Assembly: GCA_029255685.2 (NCBI GenBank) | Contig: CM055315.2 | Coordinates: 48,961,705 to 49,025,704, forward strand | Direction of reading: 5' to 3' | Origin: Silene conica | Lineage: Eukaryota; Streptophyta; Magnoliopsida; Caryophyllales; Caryophyllaceae | Length of the DNA stretch: 64,000 nucleotides | Part shown: piece after piece, positions 23,124-35,347 of the stretch | Layout of the letters: each line of letters starts with the position of its first letter | Position numbering within the stretch: position 1 is the first letter of the stretch | Notes under the pieces: generated by a model | Databases searched by the model: none | What the model was told of the DNA's origin: nothing | What the model saw: only the letters and a program-made list of their open reading frames with translations | Position numbers and translations under genes: made by a program

Positions 23124-26100
23124 ATGGCTGGTGAAGACCCAATGCCAAGTGCCAAGTTGGCACGTGAATCCTGGCTAAAAGCCTTCATGGACTCCATGAA
23201 TCAGTCCACAAGACTGAGGAATGATGGGTCAAACTTCTCTGACTGGGAGGCAGCACTACGGAATGCTGCCATTGCTGACGGAAAGCTCAAGTACTTAACT
23301 GAGCCCATTCCGCCACACCCAGGAACTGGAGCTAGAGCTAACGAAGTTCGCGCTCATAGCGACTTCGTCATGGAAGCGGGTGCGATAAAGAACGTACTCA
23401 TCTATGCAATGGAATCCAATTTGCAAAGACACTTCATAACCCATGGTGCAAACAAGATTTTCACCACGCTCACTAACGAATTCTCAAAGGCTCCGAGAAT
23501 CGTTTCTTATGAGCATATCTGTCGCTTCTTTGAGGCGAAACTCCAGAAGGGCCAAGCTGTTAGCCCACATATTCTTCACATGATTGAGAATATCGAGAAA
23601 CTGGAGGCCCTAAACTGCAAGATCAGTGAGAACATAATCGTTGATCGAATGCTTCATTCACTTCATGATAGGGTTCGCCCTCTTTAGGGCCAACTATTAC
23701 ATGAATGACATGAAGAAGACTCCTCATGAGCTCCACTCCCTTCTCGTACAGACCGAGAAGGATTTGAAATTAAGTGGGAGCGTGAAGCAAGATGTTCTCA
23801 TGATCTCCAGTAAGGGTAAGGGTAAGGGTAAAGCTAAAGCTCAGGGCGACCTAACAGTAGGCAAGCCCAAGTTTAAGAAGTCAGGATTTACTAAGAGTGG
23901 GCCAGGTGAGTCAAGCAACTCACAGGGCAAAACAAAGAGCATGGATACTAGCATGGAATGTCACCATTGCCACAAGACTGGGCATTGGAGGTGCTCATGC
24001 CCCGTGTATCGTGAGGACATTAAGGCAGGCCGCGTTACTCCTGTTGGTATGTCTTCTTCTTCTTTTATTCACATGATTGAGATTAACCATGCAAGTTACG
24101 GAACTTGGGTACTAGATACTGGTTGTGGTTCTCATCTATGTAATCATGTGCAGGGCCTCCGAAACCAAGAACCCCTAATCAAGGGTGAGGTTGACCTGCG
24201 TGTCGGGAATGGAGCACGTGTTGCTGCAATCTCGAGGGGAACATACGTAATCCAGCTTCCAAGTGGATTCGAGTTATCTTTATATAACTGTTATTATGTT
24301 CCTTGTTTGTCCAAAAACATTATTTCAGTTTCTGCGCTTGACAAACTCGGTTTTTCATTTGTAATAGAGAATAATAGTTGTATTTTCTCCTTACACAATA
24401 TGATTTATGGCAAGGCAGTTTCCAAGAATGGAATTTATGTTTTAGATCAAACCACCGAGATATTACATGTGAATAATAAAAGGTTAAAGGTAGGTGACAA
24501 AGATCAAACTTACTTATGGCATTGTCGTATGGGACACATAAATGAGAAACGCGTAAAACAGCTGATACAGAACGGAGCTATCTCGCCCTTTGATTTCGAA
24601 TCATATGGCACGTGTGAATCATGTCTCATCGGCAAGATGACTCGTATTTCCTTCAAAGGTGTTGGAATGCGCGCTGCCGACCTATTAGGACTCATACATA
24701 CGGACGTATGTGCCCCTATGTCGATCAACGCACGAGAAGGCTATAGGTATTTCATCACTTTCACGGATGATTTGAGTAGATATGGCTATGTCTACTTGAT
24801 GAAACATAAAAGTGAATCCTTTGACAAGTTCAAAGAATACCAGATTCGGGTGCAGAACCAGCTGGGTAGAAAGATTAAAGCACTACGTTCTGATCGTGGT
24901 GGTGAGTATCTTTCACACGAGTTTGATCAACACCTTAAAGACTGTGGCATCGTGCTACAGTTGACTCCACCTGGAACACCACAATTAAATGGTGTGTCCG
25001 AACGGAGAAATCGAACTCTACTCGATATGGTTCGATCCATGATGAGTCACACCGTCGTGCCTGATTCATTGTGGGGCTATGATCTTTTGTCGGCCGCTCT
25101 AATACTTAACCGAAGTCCGTCTAAAGCTGTTGACAAGTATCCATACGAATTATGGAAGGGAACGGTCCCTAACTTGTCCTTTATACGGGTTTGGGGCTGC
25201 GAGGCTTATGTCAAGTGGAGACACGAGGATAAGCTCGGCCCGCGATCGGTCAAGACATACTTTATAGGTTATCCAAAGGGAACTTTTGGTCATTACTTCT
25301 ACTCGCCAACCGAACAACGTGTTTTTGTTGCGGCTAGTGCGACGTTCTTAGAGAAAGAATTTCTCGAGAACAAGTAGAGTAATAGAACCTTCGAGTTATC
25401 GGAGGTTCAAGAACCAACTGCCGAGCAACCATTGGAGGAAAAAGTTCCTTCAACCGAGGTTGCGGTAGATATTCCTGAGGAACCTAGGAGGTCGGGAAGA
25501 GTCTCTATTCCTCCGGACAGATACATTGGTATGGTCGAGGAACATGATACAGATGACGTATTACTCCTAGAGGGTAATGAACCCACAACCTATAAAGGTG
25601 CCATGACTAGTTCTGACTCAAAGCTATGGCTAGAAGCCATGCAATCCGAGATGGACTCCATGTATGAGAACAACGTGTGGGATCTTGTGGACCTACCTGC
25701 AAAGGTACGTCCCCTTCAATGCAAATGGCTTTACAAGATAAAGCATGCCGTGGAAGGACAACAAGATATCCACAAGGCTAGACTAGTTGCTAAAGGTTTC
25801 ACTCAAGTGCCAGGCTTGCACTATGATGAGATCTTTGCACCCGTAGTCATGCTACGTTCCATTCGGATTATCTTAGCGATCGCCGCATTTCATGATTATG
25901 AAATATGGCAAATGGACGTTAAAACCGCATTCTTAAACGGTTATTTGGAGGAAGAGTTGTACATGGTACAACCCGAGGGTTTTATCGATCCAGCACATCC
26001 TAAGAAAGTTTTCAAGCTTAAGCGTTCCATCTATGGACTTAAGCAAGCATCGCGGAGTTGGAATCATCGCTTCGACCAAGTGATAAAAGAGAATGGGTTC

Positions 26101-26951
26101 ATTCGATCAGTCGAGGAACCATGTCTCTATATCAAGTCGAGTGGGAGCAAGATTGTATTCCTAGTACTGTATGTCAACGACATACTCTTGATTGGGAATG
26201 ACATACCTCTCTTATCTTCGGTTAAAGCATGGTTGAAAAACCATTTCCAGATGAAAGATCTGGGAGAGGCACAAAGAATTTTGGGCATCCGTATCTATAG
26301 GGATAGATCACGACGGATGTTGTCTCTCAGTCAGGAGTCTTATATAGAGAAGATTCTAGAGAGATTCAGCATGACGAACTCCAAGAAAGGGTTCCTTCCT
26401 ATGACTCCTGGGCTTCAGTTGAGCAAGACTCAAGAAGCTAAGTCACTGGAAGAGAAAGAGCGCATGAGTCGGATTCCTTATGCTTCGGCAATAGGATCGA
26501 TCATGTATGCCATGATATGCACACGTCCTGACGTTGCATATGCATTGAGTATGACAAGTCGATTCCAAGCTCATCCAGGTGAACAACACTGGATGGCCGT
26601 GAAAAACATTCTTAAGTACCTACGGAGGACTAAAGATTGGGGATTGACTTACGGAGGCGACTCGACGCTCTGCGCCACGGGTTACGCAGATGCTAGCTTC
26701 CAAACGGATCGAGATGACTCGAAATCTCAGTCTGGATTCGTTTTTACTCTTAATGGCGCTGCTGTCAGCTGGAAAAGTTCTAAATAGAGTGTTACAGCAG
26801 ATTCTACGACGAGTCCGCGTAAAAGAAGATATTCATTGATAAGATCGCTACGGATGACAACATAGCTGATCCTCTCACTAAAGCATTACCACATGATAAG
26901 CATGAAGGGCACATTCATTCCATGGGAATCGGATGTGTTCCTAAGTTGTAG
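23124..26951 (+). pseudogene. copia gag-pol remains
   Basis: Gag starts at 23124 (MAGEDPMPSAKLARESW) and includes the KNVLIYAMESNLQRHF segment of the copia capsid. A CCHC knuckle CHHCHKTGHWRCSC, protease motif VLDTGCGSH, GAG-pre-integrase region (WHCRMGHINEKRV) and integrase core (HTDVCAP, RSDRGGEYLS, GVSERRNRTLLD) follow up to about 25370. Reverse transcriptase (KARLVAKGFTQVPGLHYDE, QMDVKTAFLNGYLEEE, IYGLKQASRSWN) and the start of RNase H (YADASFQTDRDDSKSQSGF) lie at 25500-26790. The coding region is broken about three times. The lineage looks like the Tork/TAR side of copia but I cannot place it firmly. Confidence 0.9.
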
Positions 26952-27739
26952 TACTCTTTTATGAATTCATGTAATAATTCATTTTCTCGTGTACTCTATT
27001 CAACCTTATTGTTATGATATAAAATGTTTTGTTTCTCATGTGGAATTGTACGCCAATTTTGAACACCACAAAGTGAACTGATTAACATTACATCGTTTTG
27101 GTCCTTGATTACCCACTTGAGCTGATAACTCAGGTAATCATTTTGTGACGTTGGTTGATGGTGGGTTCAACGAGCCATAAGTCACGTGGATGACTGACCA
27201 ATCACAAAGGCGAGTTATACGGATATCTCGTAGGACACCCCGTGACAACGTTATGGAGTCCTAAATGTTTTATAACATTGGGTGCCTGGTCGTGGATAGG
27301 ACCTCCATAGTGTTCCTTAGAGTCGAGTCTTTTGACCTTCAACTGTCTCTTGAGATTAAGACAGATTTTGGGTAACTTTGGTTTCTTTCCCACGGTCACC
27401 GTAACAGGGGCCAAGAGGATTTTTTCTGGGTTATTTCATCCTGGGCGATATCGGCAGGATTCGAGTTGAGGAAAATATCAAAACCCTTATCAGGATTTTA
27501 TCATTTCTCAGGGCCACTCGAGGAGTAGTAACTGAAATGCATGGCCATGCTCGAATACAGATTCGTTTTATCAGTTAAGTTACTCTCTAGTCGGGGAAAC
27601 CACTCTTGATACAGATCGCTTGTGAGATACGACCTTTGCGAATGCGGATTTGCAAATTGTCTTACATTGAGTGGGAGAAATTTTAAAAGGATATGAGATT
27701 CGGTTATTGCACCTACACTTGTACGGACAAGTGGGAGTT

Positions 27740-28814
27740 TGTTGGAGCTTGTGTCCTCCACATGTAGTGTGATAACGTCATTGCACATACCCTTGTACGG
27801 ACAAGTGGGAGATTGTTGGGTCTGGTGTCCTTGACAATTAAGTACAATGACTTATTAAATCTCTTTAAGGATCACAAGGGCATACTTTTGTATTATTACC
27901 AGTTGATCCACGTTTATCAATAACGGTTGGCTTGCTAGATAAGTTTGACGTTATTGTCATACGGATGGCGGTGATCAATTGGTCCCTATACGTCACACCT
28001 ATAGGACACGTTTGAGAGATGTGAAGGTATGAAAATACAGTCACATTTTGCCGGATATGACTAAACAGTTAGTCAGAGGTATTGACTATTAAATTAGTCA
28101 ATAAGATGTTGAGATTATTATTTAATACGGATTAAATAATTTTAGCTAATACGGATTACATGTTTAATTCGTAAATTAAATATAAACAGTTATATATTTA
28201 ATTAAATATTGTATTCGCGTATTAATATAAACAGTTATATTAATTAGGGTAATTATACAATATCGTAATTTTATCAGACCATTATTAATACATCGACTGC
28301 ATTAATATCTGATAACATGCATACGATTTATAAACAAAACCCGCGAATAAAGTTTAGCTAAATGGGTCGAATAACAAATTAGAATAAGGTAAGAGTGGAA
28401 AGCCCACTCCTACCCTATTGGAAATTTCGGCCAAAAGAGCTACATAAGGAGGAGGACTCTCCTTATGTCAGGGACTCTTGTTTCACTGTTTAAACAAATC
28501 TCAAGGAAAAATTAGGGTTTTGAGAGCTTTCTTCTCCCAAAACCTCAGATCTCACATCTAAAACCTAAATAGCTCTCCCAATATTGCAAGGCAGTTGGAG
28601 AGGATTTCTAGCACACGCGGCCACGTCTCATTCTAAGTCTTGGGTGCAAGTTATAGGAGGGAATTTGTGTTAATTCCTGTTCTTAGGCCTTTCGCACAAG
28701 GACCAAAGGTTGATTTCTTTTTCATGCTTTTTATTAACTTATGACTATAATCACAATTGTATGTTTCATTATAATCCTGCAAGTTTGGGGCGAATACATG
28801 CTTTATTCCCCACA
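27740..28814 (+). repeat. copia 3' LTR
   Basis: 1075 bp, the partner of 20381-21452; preceded by the polypurine tract AAGTGGGAGTT. Confidence 0.93.
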
Positions 28815-30958
28815 AAGAATACTATAGCAATTCTTGCCACGATCGGGCTATTATAAAATTTCCAGAACTCTATAAGCGGTCACATGCCCGACAGATTGTC
28901 TCCTACAGTCTGCCTATGTGATCGACTAGTCATCCCACATGACTCTATGGCATTTAAACTTGCCATCAATCGCCTCACACTCTAGGCGCTTCGAGATATC
29001 ACCTCATACAAGCGATTAGGGGCCATAGTAAGTTAATCCAGTTCACTTTATGGGGTTCAAAATTGTCCCTTACAACCCATTTGGATATGACCAAGTATCC
29101 ATAAATGGTGAGTTAATAATAACTCAAACGATAAAAGTGATTGTCATGTATGAACAGTCAGTACGATATTACTATTCTATACTTTACAATCTTTGATGCA
29201 CACTCATCAATTTGTATTAGTAGTTTGAATTTGTGAATACACCATTTATTCACATCTTCCAAAACCTATAAATTTCAGTTTTCTTCTAATTTATATTATC
29301 TCGTATAACATGATCTTATTTGAGTACATGTCTAGAACTCATACTAGACTTTAAGTTTCTTTCCCTGAAAGAAGCTCCCACTGTTATCTTATAACTCGTG
29401 ACGTGTTGGTAAGTCAGAGGGATCAACTTATCGCTCTTAAGTACACAGTCAAATATGTGCTAAAATTTATTTTGTAGTTGTCTGGATTCGATTTGTTGGT
29501 TCTCCTCGAGAACTCAAATCGAGATAAGGCTTTTGACTCAACAATTTTAAACATCTTGGCATGTTAATCAACAGCTTTTAGGTTTTACGAATCACCACGT
29601 CCATATCTAGGTAATTCTATATTTATCGGCATGAAAAATCTACCCAACCTTGTTGATCTTTAACCGGCGACGTTTCATTATCAATATAATAAACTCTCCC
29701 GTGGTGCTCCATCATCCTATGATGTTTCAACATTTTACTCATCTAGAATTGAAAACCTTTCATTCTTTACATTTAAAGAATCACCATTCTCTCTCAATGG
29801 TAGGTTCAATTCTCTATGATCATCGCTCCCACTTAATCTTGTATCACTATCGCTATAGTTATTAGCTCCCACTCAATCAACATCTTTTCTTATGAACTTT
29901 TTCTTTATCGTCCTCGTTTCCTTGGAAGGGAGCATGACATGATATCTCCTCTATAATCCTTTCAATTTAGAAACATTACCATCGAGGAAACAAGAGATGA
30001 TTTCTCCTCTATTATCTTATAAATTAAGAAACACTATTATCAAGGAAACGTTTTCCTTCCAACTTCGCACGCAGTTTCTTTTATCCTTTCTAAGGAACAA
30101 TGACATAAAGATTCTTTTGTGTCCTCGCGTAGTTTCTTCTATCCTTTTCATATTAGGGTTCTTCTTAAGGACCCCATAAAGGTTTCTTCTTTAAGATCCC
30201 ATATTAAGTTTGTGGGCATAATAAAATTTCTCTCACTCTATCCTTTAAAATAAACTTTATTCTTACAAGGATATTATCTTTGCCCACAAACTATGTATTG
30301 GATAGTTTAAGTATTATAAAGGTTGAGATATTAATTCTCATTTTCACTTAAAATGTTTATCGTATAAGGAACTAATTAACTCACATCCGAGTTTCTCACA
30401 TCCCGTATGTAAGATTTATTAAGTGAAGTCATTAAGGTGTAATTCTCTTTAAACAAATCAAATCACTTTTTTTAATTTTTATTATGATCATATCATGTCA
30501 AGTGTACGATGAACAATTCAAGGAACTTTCTTAGTGATCTATTAAGATCATATCAACTCATGTTATGAATCACACATGCATTTTAACAACAACAATTTGA
30601 CTTGGGATGAAAGCCAAGTCACCAATATTCAAGATTACAACCATTGTTTGAAAACTAAATCCTTGTCATACAAGAAATAATAATGTTCTGAAAATTAAAA
30701 CACGTGATTGAAAGAAGACATCAATGAAAATTAGAGTCAAGCTCTTCGTCTCTTCAATCTCGGGATGCTACGATAGCAATCCTTGTAAAGAATTTCAAGC
30801 TTCATTTTCTTTGCCCTTGTCCTTGGAGGGGCCCCCTTAAAACAATTAAAAAGGCTAAGAGTCAACAACTTGTATCGACATACAAAAGTTGACAAAACAA
30901 CATGAATTTAAAACAAAATTATTACCTACTGCAAGAACCTTTCCAGCTTTTAGGTCGG
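28815..30958 (-). mobile_element. minus-strand copia remnant, noncoding stretch
   Basis: Right flank of the copia insertion. 28850-29130 resembles 640-960. No frame of note on either strand. The AGTGGGAG motif recurs on the minus strand at several places (about 29375, 29825, 29865). Where pol would be expected after gag there is only this AT-rich noncoding DNA, so the element is either internally deleted or heavily decayed. Confidence 0.5.
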
Positions 30959-31616
30959 TTAAGTACTTAGGCAATTCCGCTTCCAATGACCTATCCTTGT
31001 GCAATAATGGCACTTGTCTTCAACTTTTGAAGATGAGGTAGAAGCACCTTTCGAAAAGGTCTTCTCTTTTGTAGGTTTGGTTTTGGAGGCCTTGTTGCCA
31101 TTGCCTTTGAAGACACTCCTCTTAAATTTCCCCTTGCCCTTCTTCTCAATGTTAAGCACGTCCTTCGTGGAACTCTCATTAAGTCCCTTGTCCCTTTCTG
31201 CATGGACGAGCATCTTATGCAATTTGTCCAAAGAGGTTTCTTGATTTCGCATGTTAAAGTTCACCCGGAACTGTGCATACGATTTCACTTTGTTAAGGGA
31301 GTGAAGAACTCGGTCTATTAAGAGCGAGTCGGGAACATCCACTCCTTGCACCTTTAGGGTCTCAGCAAGCTCAACAAACTTGAGTATGTGAGGGCTAACC
31401 CTTTGCCCTTGCTTCAAACTGATATCGAAGAAGGCGGAGGTCGCCTTATACTGAATTATCGTAGTAGTTTGCGAAAACATTGTCGCAAGCTTGGTATAAA
31501 TCTCGTATGACGTGCTAAGCTTAATCATGCTCCTTTGGAGATCCGGCTCGATGGAGAAGATAAGCACGTTCTTGAGAGCGGCGAACTCTTTCATATAGGC
31601 ATCATAGGCCTCACGA
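30959..31616 (-). pseudogene. copia gag fragment
   Basis: A 211-residue open frame with KNVLIFSIEPDLQRSMI, QGQRVSPHILKFVELAETLK, VHAERDKGL and a CCHC knuckle CHYCTRIGHWKRNC matches the capsid-nucleocapsid part of copia gag and parallels the gag at 23124. Its upstream part is cut where CACTA copy 1 begins at 31617 and does not reappear beyond that element. A fossil fragment. Confidence 0.85.
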
Positions 31617-34084
31617 CACTACTACAATTGAGCACTTGGGCCACGACTAAATTCGTGGCGCAAGTACTAATTTCACGTGGCTAAACCTCTTTGCCACGAA
31701 AATATCTTCCGTGGCCCAAGTGGCCGTGGCTAACAGATAGCCACGGGAAAAACAAGAACATGGCTAAAATTATATTTTTAGCTACAGATTCCCATGTGGC
31801 TCTTAATTCCCGTGGCCAAAAATTAATTCTCGTGGCCAAAATTATTCCCGTGGCAAACAAAAAAATAAAAAATAAATAAACAAAATGTAAAATATTATTT
31901 TTTACTTATAATGAAAATATTTTCACATATGAAATCTTTTTTTTTGTCTAAACCGGGATGTCCACTGTCCACCGTCGACAACGGTGTATAATCCCCTCGC
32001 CGCGGGTGCTCTCACGAAGAGGTAAACGGCTAGCCAAAGAGTTATTACATTCCCATGGGTAAAGATCGAACCCCTGACCTTATGATTAAGGGTGAGGTGA
32101 ACAACCACCACACTACCAAACACATTTGGTTACATATGGAATCTTGTCAAGCCTTAATCATTGCTTGGCTAGTTATCTCAACTCGTTACTTACAATCACA
32201 AGTCATTCACTTTTGTGAATCGTTTATCCTTCGCAGGAGCTCACCCATCCCAAGACTACTCTCACTTGAGCACGCCTAACTGTTGAGTTCTTATGATGAG
32301 CTACCGAAATTGAAATTTAAGCTTGTTGATATAGTTAACACTTTGAAACCTTTTTAAATTATATTCTTTTCTTTCTAAATTACCTTCACTATTATTTTTG
32401 CGAAATAATATTAGATGATTTACATATTTTTGCGAAAAAAATATTATTTTTCTCAAGTTACTCGAGTTTTCAATGTTGACCTCCCGACTAATGATGCTCG
32501 GGTCATTTTTTGCTCAAGTCAACAAAACCATTTTCTGCGCACTATTTAATCAAATTTTCCTTATATTTTTTTCCCTAATATATTTTTTTACTCTTTTTCA
32601 TTTGTCGGCATTTTTATTTTATTTCTCTTTTATCCATTTTTTCATGTATTTTTTCACAAAAATACTATTTGTAAGATAGACGTATTTGTAACGAAAAAAA
32701 AGTTTAATCACGTTTTCCTAAATAATGATCACTTTTGAATAATGATTACATATGGGTATTAATGACCGAGTTTTATTACTAAAATAAATGACCAAAACAT
32801 TATTAACTCGAAAACAACCACATTTTGCAAAAAAAAAACACAGAAAAGATCGTACAAATTTTTGTTTTCTCTAAATTGATTTCTCTTCATTATTCTTGAT
32901 ATTTCTTTTTGTCAACAAAATTTCATATTATTTACACATGTAAATCTATTATTTTAATTTCCAATTTACTTATCGGTGTGATACGCTCATTTTCAATAAT
33001 TAAAATTTTTTTTCTATATTGATTTTTTTATATCGGTTATTTTATCAATATGTTTTTTTTCCATTTTATCCAATGACTTGTTGAAAATCATTTATAATTT
33101 AATTTTTTAGACTACTTTTTTTTATTTAATCATATTTTAAATCTAATTGTCTTTTCTTTTTTTCTCTCCTTAAAAACTTCCCCAATTTTTTTCCAATTTA
33201 ATATCTTGAATTCAAGTTTTTCTAGAAATATTTTTGCAAATAAAGTTGTAAATCAATTTTCTAATGAAAAGCGTAACAATATATTAGTTTCTGACTTCTC
33301 AATGATAGGTGTTAATAAGTTAATTATTTAATTGGACATATATACTTCGTCTTTAAATGTGATGCGGTCTCTAAATAATGTTATTCAATATTATAAAATT
33401 TAACAAAAAAAGAATTAATTATTTTTTAAATTATCGATGTTATGATAAAACCAGTAAATATATTTTAGTCTGTAAAAAAATAAAAAAAATTAAGACGATG
33501 GTAATTTTCTTTACGTGTGTATCATTCTATAGAAGTTTTACATTTCTTATTAGCCTAAATAAACAAATACCAAATATTTATTAAATTAATCAAAATATTT
33601 TCAAAATTGTACATTTAAATTTGTCATATTATGTATATATAATTAAGTTTGATTCAGCTTTTGTATTTTCCTTTTATTTCTTACAAAACCAAAGTTTTTA
33701 CGTTTACCTTAACATGAAATATCTTTATACAAGTCTGAAAAAAATCTTAGCCATTGGTGTTTGTTACTAGTTTCGTGGATAAGCAAATATGTTGCCACGG
33801 ACAATATGTAAGCCTGGCTAAAGAAATATTGGCCACGGAATGATCTGTGGCTAAATATATACTTGCCATGGGTGTGACATTGTTCGTGGCAAAAATGATT
33901 ATTAGCCACGACTGTAACCTAAATTGTGGCGCAATTGACTTTTTGCCACAGGAAAAATTTTCCTGTGGCATAAAATTTTTCTAAAAAAGTGAATAAAATT
34001 TTTCCCGTGGCTAAATAAAATTTAACCACGAATTATAAATTCCCATGGCATAAATCGTAGCGCAAGTGTCAATTTGTTGTAGTG
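31617..34084. mobile_element. CACTA-type transposon, copy 1 (non-autonomous)
   Basis: The ends are CACTACTACAATTGAGCAC on the left and, inverted, CACTACAACAAATTGACAC on the right. Subterminal zones are crowded with GTGGC/GCCAC and CCCGTGG motifs (31640-31860, 33770-34050). The AT-rich middle has no transposase frame. The right flank starts ATC in satellite DNA; the left flank ends CGA in copia gag, so no 3-bp duplication frames this copy. It contains a SINE-like insertion at 31939-32131. Copy 2 at 35348 is closely similar. Confidence 0.75.
31939..32131 (-). mobile_element. tRNA-derived SINE-like element in CACTA copy 1
   Basis: Read on the minus strand: near the start a box-A-like TAGTGTGGTGG, 30-odd bases later a box-B-like GGTTCGATC, then a body ending in an A-run (T-run on plus). 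Direct repeats ACATATGRAATCTT flank it (31925-31938 and 32132-32145), 14 bp with one mismatch, as expected for L1-driven insertion. 193 bp between them. The same element with the same flanks is in copy 2. Confidence 0.75.
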
Positions 34085-35347
34085 ATCTTATTCGATTCTG
34101 ACCCTATAAAAAACTATAAAACACTTTTACAGGGTTATCCGATTTTCGGCCGAAACTGGTTTGTAACATACCGGTAACGTCAAATGTCTTCTGATGTTTT
34201 TTAAATTTTTTGTGCCCGCTTTATCTGACTTGATAAACTGTCCTTGCAAATTTCTTTAATTTTCGTTTCGGGAACTCAAAGGCCTAAAAAACGTGTATTA
34301 AATACCGTTCAATTCGATCCGTTTCGGGGTGGTCGGAGCGGCCATTTTTATTTTTCAACCTGTTTTAATACCATGTGTCCGAAATCGCATCATGAGGTAT
34401 CTTTTTCGATTCTAGACCCTATAAACAATTATAAATCACTTTTACACGGTTATCCGATTTTCGAACGAAACTGGTTTATAGCATACCGACAACGTCAATT
34501 GTGTTTCGATGTTTATGAAAATTTTTGTTACCGCTTTATCTGACTCGATTAACCAACCTTGAAATTTTCGGTCATTTTCGTTTTGGGAGCTCAGAATCCT
34601 AAAAAACGTGTATTACATATATACCCTTTAATTCGAGCCGTTTCAGGTGGTCGGAGCAACCATTTTTAATTTCCGGATGTTTTTTACCACGTGTCCGAAA
34701 TCGCATCATGTGGTCTCACAATCGATTCTAGACCCTATAAAAACTATAAATCACTATTACACGGATATCCGATTTTTGGCCGAAACTGGTTTATAGCATA
34801 CCGGGAACGTCAAAAGTCTTCCGATGTTTTTGCAAATTTTTTAGTCCGTTTTATCTGACTCGATTAACCATCCGTGCGATTTTCGAACAGTTTCGTTCCG
34901 GGAGCTCTGAGGCCTTAAAAACGTGTATTATATAATCTTCAATTCGAGCCGTTTTGGGGTGGTCGGAGCGACCATTTTTATTTTTCAGCCTGCTTTTTTA
35001 CCACGTGTCCGAAATCGCATAACATGTTATCGTATTCGATTCTAGGCCCTATAGACAACTATAAAAACACTTTTAAACGGTTATCCGATTTTCGGTCGAA
35101 ATAGGTTTATGACATACCAGTAACGTCAAATGTCTGATGATGTTTTTGAAAATTTTTGTGTCGGCTTTATCTGACCTGATTAACCATCCTTGCAATTTTC
35201 GGTAGTTTTCGTTTTGGGAGCTCAGAGGTCTAATAAATGTGTAATATATACCGTTCTATTCGAGCCGTTTCCGGGTGGTCGGAGCGGCCATTTTTATTTT
35301 TCAACCTGTTTTAATACCACGTGTCCGAAATCGCATCATGAGGAATC
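34085..35347 (+). repeat. four tandem satellite monomers of about 314 bp
   Basis: The phrase GATTCTAGACCCTATAAA (variants) starts at 34094, 34408, 34724 and 35038, spacings 314, 316 and 314. Each monomer continues with GGTTATCCGATTTTCGG, TTTATCTGACTCGATTAACC, GGTGGTCGGAGCGGCCATTT and GTGTCCGAAATCGCATCATG. Monomers differ by roughly 10-20% by eye. No coding meaning. The array is bounded on both sides by CACTA copies at the same monomer position. Confidence 0.88.

Larger units (their letters stand above)
20381..28814 (+). mobile_element. copia LTR retrotransposon, both LTRs, coding region broken
   Basis: LTRs at 20381-21452 and 27740-28814 (TGTTGGAGCTTGTG...ATTCCCCACA) are flanked by the 5-bp duplication AAGAA (20376-20380, 28815-28819). 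Primer site at 21455, polypurine tract AAGTGGGAGTT before 27740. LTRs differ at about a dozen sites by hand count (about 1%), so the insertion is fairly young. The order gag, protease, integrase, reverse transcriptase, RNase H is that of Ty1/copia. The coding region carries about three breaks. The gag resembles that of the minus-strand copia it landed in, so the two families are related. Confidence 0.93.

Noticed and set aside
31923-32279. A tRNA gene, or the small protein starting MGKDRTPDLM
   Set aside because: Box-A and box-B motifs are present, but there is no cloverleaf, and flanking 14-bp duplications and an A-run mark a SINE. The protein frame is a shadow of it.
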